This document shows, in pieces, positions 9,241-12,969 of a stretch of DNA of 12,969 bases. The notes below the pieces were generated by a model. It saw only the letters and a program-made list of their open reading frames with translations. It did not search any database and had not been told where the DNA came from. The stretch is taken from NCBI GenBank assembly GCA_900642245.1, contig CAAAJI010000024.1, forward strand, positions 1-12,969, read 5' to 3'. A program made the translations under genes and the position numbers. Source of the stretch: Fragilaria radians (taxonomy: Eukaryota > Bacillariophyta > Fragilariophyceae > Fragilariales > Fragilariaceae). Within the stretch, counting starts at the first letter, position 1, and each line of letters opens with the position of its first letter.

Positions 9241-11240
9241 TATTTCATTCCCATTAGGGAGTATCTTACTGGATTTGGTTTTAAGGTGAGAACGTCCTAA
9301 CGAGTACTGTATCAATCCACCTTAACGAAAATTATTGGACCTGGCTCAAGACTAATTAGTATTCCGCCATTCAAAATCGTGCTGGAAATTGAACGGACAA
9401 AAGTTAGCCATGAAGCCATCGCAAGTCTGGATTAGTTGCACTGCTCTACTTGATTGAATAGTCTCTATGGAATATTACAAATATTAAGTGAGAGCTGTCT
9501 AGATATGAACAGTGTCACTTTGGCTGCATACACAAAAATGTGAAGGGTCATTAGCTTTGTTTTGGATAAACACATACGCCTTCTTAAAGGATGTTAAAAA
9601 TGCGGATGAAGACAAGAAGGAACTTGTTGCTGACAAAGACAGTTATAGGGCAGGAAACAAGAAAATCAAAGGTTTTAATTAACTTTTGTTCATTGAGAAA
9701 AATAAAAGCCCATTAACGAAGACAAGTTGTCCTAATCTCCTGTGATACTCTTACCTCTGATTGGGATAAATTGTTGCTGCTGTGCCTCATTCTTTCTGAG
9801 GCTGTCTCCAAACCCTTCATTTTAACCGGTGTACAACCACCTTATACATGACTTCATACATTTACTGCTTCCGCTGGGATTTCTTGTACCGTTTCTTGAG
9901 ACAACCCTACCCACTCTGTTCCTGTTATATTGGGAATATTCTGAGCCTATACCCCACCTTTTTTATTTTTTTTGTAAATTAGAAGTTCTGTAACTTAAGT
10001 AGTTCTTACGAAGTTGAGAGTATTCTACTAACCTATTCCCCTAGGACAGTTTTAGGTAGCTTTGTCTTTTCCTGTTATATTGTCTATAAACTTAAAATAT
10101 ATGGACCACTTTTTGTCATTGGGCTTGCCTTGATTCATTTATTAATCAAAATGTCTTCCTGATATTTTGTTAAAAGTCATAACGAAATCATCAACATTTG
10201 TCCCTAATTCAATTCATATATCAGAAACGCTAATGGTCTAACATCGTAGAATCCTAAGAGAACGCCTTAGAGCGGTAATACAGAGATATCAAGAAGAGTT
10301 GGGTCACAAATGAAATGGAATATTTTCAGGCTCTTCTAGTGGCAATCCTAACTCAAGTAGGAAGGCTTTCCCTCATCCTAAACTGATTGACACTATGGAA
10401 TCCTTTCAAGATTGGAGTCAATGCAAATAAGAATAGTAGATAGTCCATTTTCACTTAATAGAAAAGAATCCTAATCTAGGGAACTAAAAAACTGACACCG
10501 ATATGCATCTATGAAGCAACAACAGTGAAAGGAAACTTGTAAGCATTGACAAAAACCATACCGGCAATCCATCCAAGTTACAATATGCAAGATGCCAGAA
10601 CACGGGTCCAGCCAAAGTATCTCCTCAACACGGGAACGAGGATCAAGCAATAACAAAACAACTACAACCTGATCTTGACAAAAGGCAATCCCCTATGTAG
10701 GGATGTAAAAAAGGTGTCCTTCAAGAATAACTAATTTCTTCATGTCTCAATGCAAACAATACAATCGCAAATCCAACATTCATTCACTGGATAATACCAA
10801 TAACACACATCTCTCCACAATGAATCTGGCGTGTGAAGTTTGAACAACGAGTTATTTATTAAATACTGTATGCATCTGATAAATGCTCAGTCAACCCTAT
10901 AGTAAACAATGTGACAGGCCTAGGAGACCAAAAACCTGCCATACTCAGAGATCTAAAGGATAAACTTCAGGTGCTTCATCATGAGAACGCAATGATACAA
11001 ATTTAAAATAAACAGCTGACCCAAATCAGCATACAGATAAAACACTCAATCAAAAAATCCATGCCCGGTACTACTACATAACACAAAAGGTGCCTCTCTG
11101 AAATGCTAACTTGTAGAAACACTATATGAAGTTTACAAGAAAACAATTAGACCCCAAAAATGTTAAAGTTAAAGCAGATTCAATTTATAAATTTTTTAAT
11201 TGGTTGTGAGTAAGCAATTGATTATGCCAATCTATGGAAG
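9236..11240. other. Gene-free stretch upstream of the C2-TerD gene
   Basis: No gene is supported in these 2 kb. The first part must contain the promoter of the C2-TerD gene. Open stretches without good starts occur (for example 9509-9682 plus, 10448 leftward minus, 10546-10656 minus), but they are short, lie in different frames and match no known family. Plus-strand composition changes from T-rich near 9900-10140 to A-rich near 10450-11170. A 14-bp direct repeat is listed separately. Two blocks, CCCATTAACG (9709-9718) and TGTGATACT (9741-9749), also occur in the repeat at 11271-11355 and could mark a third, heavily decayed copy. Confidence 0.5.
9919..10082 (+). repeat. 14-bp direct repeat, 150 bp apart
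   Basis: TTCCTGTTATATTG occurs at 9919-9932 and again at 10069-10082. The flanks do not align further, so this is either a chance match in T-rich DNA or the remnant of an old duplication. No mobile-element features are seen between the copies. Confidence 0.35.
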
Positions 11241-11241
11241 G

Positions 11242-11367
11242 CGTAAAACGTCTGTCCTGACCAGTGTTAAGGATGCAATTTGAATCTTGTTCCCATTAAC
11301 GCCACCATTGTGATACTGGGTCCTGGTAATTTTATCCCACTAACTGCGCCACAACCGATGTTTTACG
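11242..11367 (-). repeat. tRNA-derived SINE-like element, copy 2
   Basis: Read on the minus strand, TGGCGCAGTTAGTGG (near 11352-11338) matches the polymerase III A box (TRGYNNARNNGG), and GATTCAAATT (near 11287-11278) resembles the B box, in the correct order about 65 nt apart. That spacing is longer than in most tRNAs, and the D stem no longer pairs, so this is a tRNA-derived repeat rather than a working tRNA gene. It shares two colinear blocks with 230-320 in the opposite orientation, which shows a dispersed family. The ends are marked by an imperfect inverted repeat, CGTAAAACGTC (11242-11252) and GATGTTTTACG (11357-11367), 10 of 11 matching. No target-site duplication or A-rich tail is clear. 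Confidence 0.5.
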
Positions 11368-12969
11368 TTACGTTTATGCTATTTTAATTGTAAGCGTAAC
11401 ACTTGATGAAACTCACCATGTTTATTTATCCAAATTAGAAGCAATTGCATTGGCAATATTAGATACAAGTCAAACCAAATGTGACATAAGTTTGAATTAT
11501 TCCGCTTCATGTTGACTTACCTTGAGTTAAGTTCATTAAGATAATACCTCACACTATAGGTTGAAAGCAATACAGTCAAATAATACTAAAATAAATTAAT
11601 AAGGCTAAGAGATGTGTGTGTGTACCGATACTGGAGACGTCCAAAGTTATCGTTAGTACATGGTAAATAATAGTAGAATTAATATTCTTGTATTTACTCA
11701 TCTAAAACTAGAATAGGTCACATAGGTAACCATTCTTTCTATACCTTCCACAAATTCAATAAGACATAGTCTTATATGAATTTAGTGATGCTTGTTATTG
11801 CTTATTAATGAAGAAGATCATTTAATATCTTTCAGGACCGTCACATCAATACGGTAGGAATAACTGTTACAGATTCCTAAGTAACAAACAGGAATCTATC
11901 AAGATTCACAATTGATGAATCTAAGTAGTGAATCGAAGTCTAAATGTTTTTAACACGCAAACTAAAGAGACTACGTGGTCAAGGAAACGCGTTGCAATTG
12001 ATTCACAAGAGATCTAGGGTAACTTTCTAGATCATGGTTTACAATTTGTGAAAACTCTTAGAGCAGCTTAGAGCAAATATTGCTCGCATAAATCCTTAGG
12101 TTAAAGCATGAAAACGAGTTTATCCAAATGTTAATAACAAATCCAATGTCATATTATGAAGTCATAATTTTTAAAGAACTCTATATTTACCAATAATGCA
12201 ATATATTGTGCCATTCACAAATGTAAAGAATTGAGTAATTGAGAAGCACACCTCCATATCAAGGAAATTATCTTTCAATAAAGTTGGCTGTGCAGGCTCC
12301 ACTTCTTGAGATATTGTATATGGACCGTTTACGATGGGAGGACTAGGGTGATGATCTGGAAGTCAACGTAGGTATCAGCCACTTAAAAAGATTCATCCAT
12401 GGACTCAATGAAAGTAGTTTATTGAGGAAACTAACCCAGGCAGCAATTGCCAACTGGTAACGGGCAATTGAATTCTTGCTTTTTGACCCCCAAGACAAAA
12501 GTAGTCCCTGACGAAACTGCTTGGCTCAAAATGTATATGAGTATATTCAAGAGCATAACATTAGAGTGAACTGCCCAAGCAAATGTGAACTACTTATAAG
12601 AGAATGAGACATTTCCGTATTGGAACAAGCCTACAAGTCAAGTTTATCAGATTCCGAGATCAAATGTGTGAGTTACATGATTTACGAAGCTTGGATTACA
12701 TTGAAAGCTAGAAAGATCTCCAGAAGCGAGGCTCGTGAACAAATTTGTAGCATAATCCACGGCATTATTAAGATTGTGTATTCATTACAGAAAATCAAGA
12801 CGTACTTCCTATTAAAATAATCATTTGTTCCTACCCTTATTTACGGATCACTTTTTCCCTAGAATTGTAAACGTCATCTACATCTTACAATACATCCAAA
12901 GTACTTAAAAAATATTATCATTCGAAGGAAGACGTTACAAAGTTACCTCAAATAATTAAAACTATCAAC
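11368..12969. other. Gene-free stretch to the end of the window
   Basis: No supported gene is seen. The AT-rich sequence includes a short TG microsatellite at about 11613-11623. A 66-codon plus-strand frame at 12620-12820 starts at TTG, not ATG, and has a helical, protein-like composition (SEIKCVSYMIYEAWITLK) but no recognised family. Minus-strand stretches at about 12250-12520 are open in more than one frame at once, which argues against reading any one of them as an exon. A 33-nt segment at 11521-11553 (minus) has good acceptor and donor signals but nothing convincing to join. An intron-rich gene that I cannot resolve remains possible. Confidence 0.45.

Noticed and set aside
9509..9682. Plus-strand open stretch ending KDVKNADEDKKELVADKD
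   Set aside because: It has no start codon and no acceptor that clearly opens it, and its charged composition follows from purine-rich DNA. Open stretches of this length are expected by chance in several kilobases read in six frames.
11271..11355. A functional tRNA gene
   Set aside because: A and B boxes are present, but the D stem does not pair, the box spacing is long and no acceptor stem or anticodon arm forms. It fits a tRNA-derived repeat better.
10945..11553. A spliced minus-strand gene joining 11521-11553 to an exon starting at 11097
   Set aside because: The splice signals look good and the join stays in frame for 17 codons, but it then meets a TGA at 11048-11046. On re-reading the bases, an attractive continuation past that stop proved to rest on a miscounted T run. 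The intron would also have to contain the SINE-like element. Too little is left to call a gene.
12250..12520. Minus-strand exons reading like PSPPIVNGPYTISQEV and neighbouring fragments
   Set aside because: The segment near 12425-12520 is open in all three minus-strand frames and each reading looks equally protein-like. The joins require inconsistent phases, and no family is recognised.
1..12969. CRISPR array, phage, insertion sequence or bacterial operon
   Set aside because: No regularly spaced repeats, transposase frames or ribosome-binding-site spaced gene strings are seen. The gene content and intron are eukaryotic.

Overview
The window looks like nuclear DNA of a unicellular eukaryote. 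The protein families are eukaryotic (a Golgi tethering-complex subunit, a WD40 protein, a C2-TerD protein). One gene carries a clear 64-nt spliceosomal intron (GTATGA...TTCTTAG). There are no bacterial operons, and long AT-rich non-coding stretches separate the genes. A C2 domain fused to tandem TerD domains and a COG7 of plant-like length would fit an alga, a stramenopile or another protist. The sequence alone does not fix the lineage.

Layout. 1-911: no gene seen; it holds one degenerate copy of a short tRNA-like repeat. 912-3528 (minus): COG7, two exons in phase, 850 aa. 3529-3848: region between the divergent genes. 3849-5504 (plus): a WD40 protein, probably of the F-box/WD40 type; its true 5' end is spliced and only partly resolved, and an intron at 3981-4056 is likely. 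5505-7351: 1.85 kb between convergent genes, with only weak and mutually exclusive coding-like fragments. 7352-9127 (minus): an unusual C2-TerD-TerD protein ending in three acidic-hydrophobic motifs that resemble SUMO-interacting motifs. 9128-12969: 3.8 kb with no gene I can support; it contains a second, opposite-oriented copy of the tRNA-like repeat.

The three genes do not form a pathway. COG7 acts in retrograde vesicle tethering at the Golgi, the WD40 protein is a likely ubiquitin-ligase substrate adaptor, and the C2-TerD protein is a likely calcium-responsive stress or membrane-associated factor. The most notable items are the C2-TerD-TerD architecture with its triple C-terminal motif, and the two-copy SINE-like repeat.
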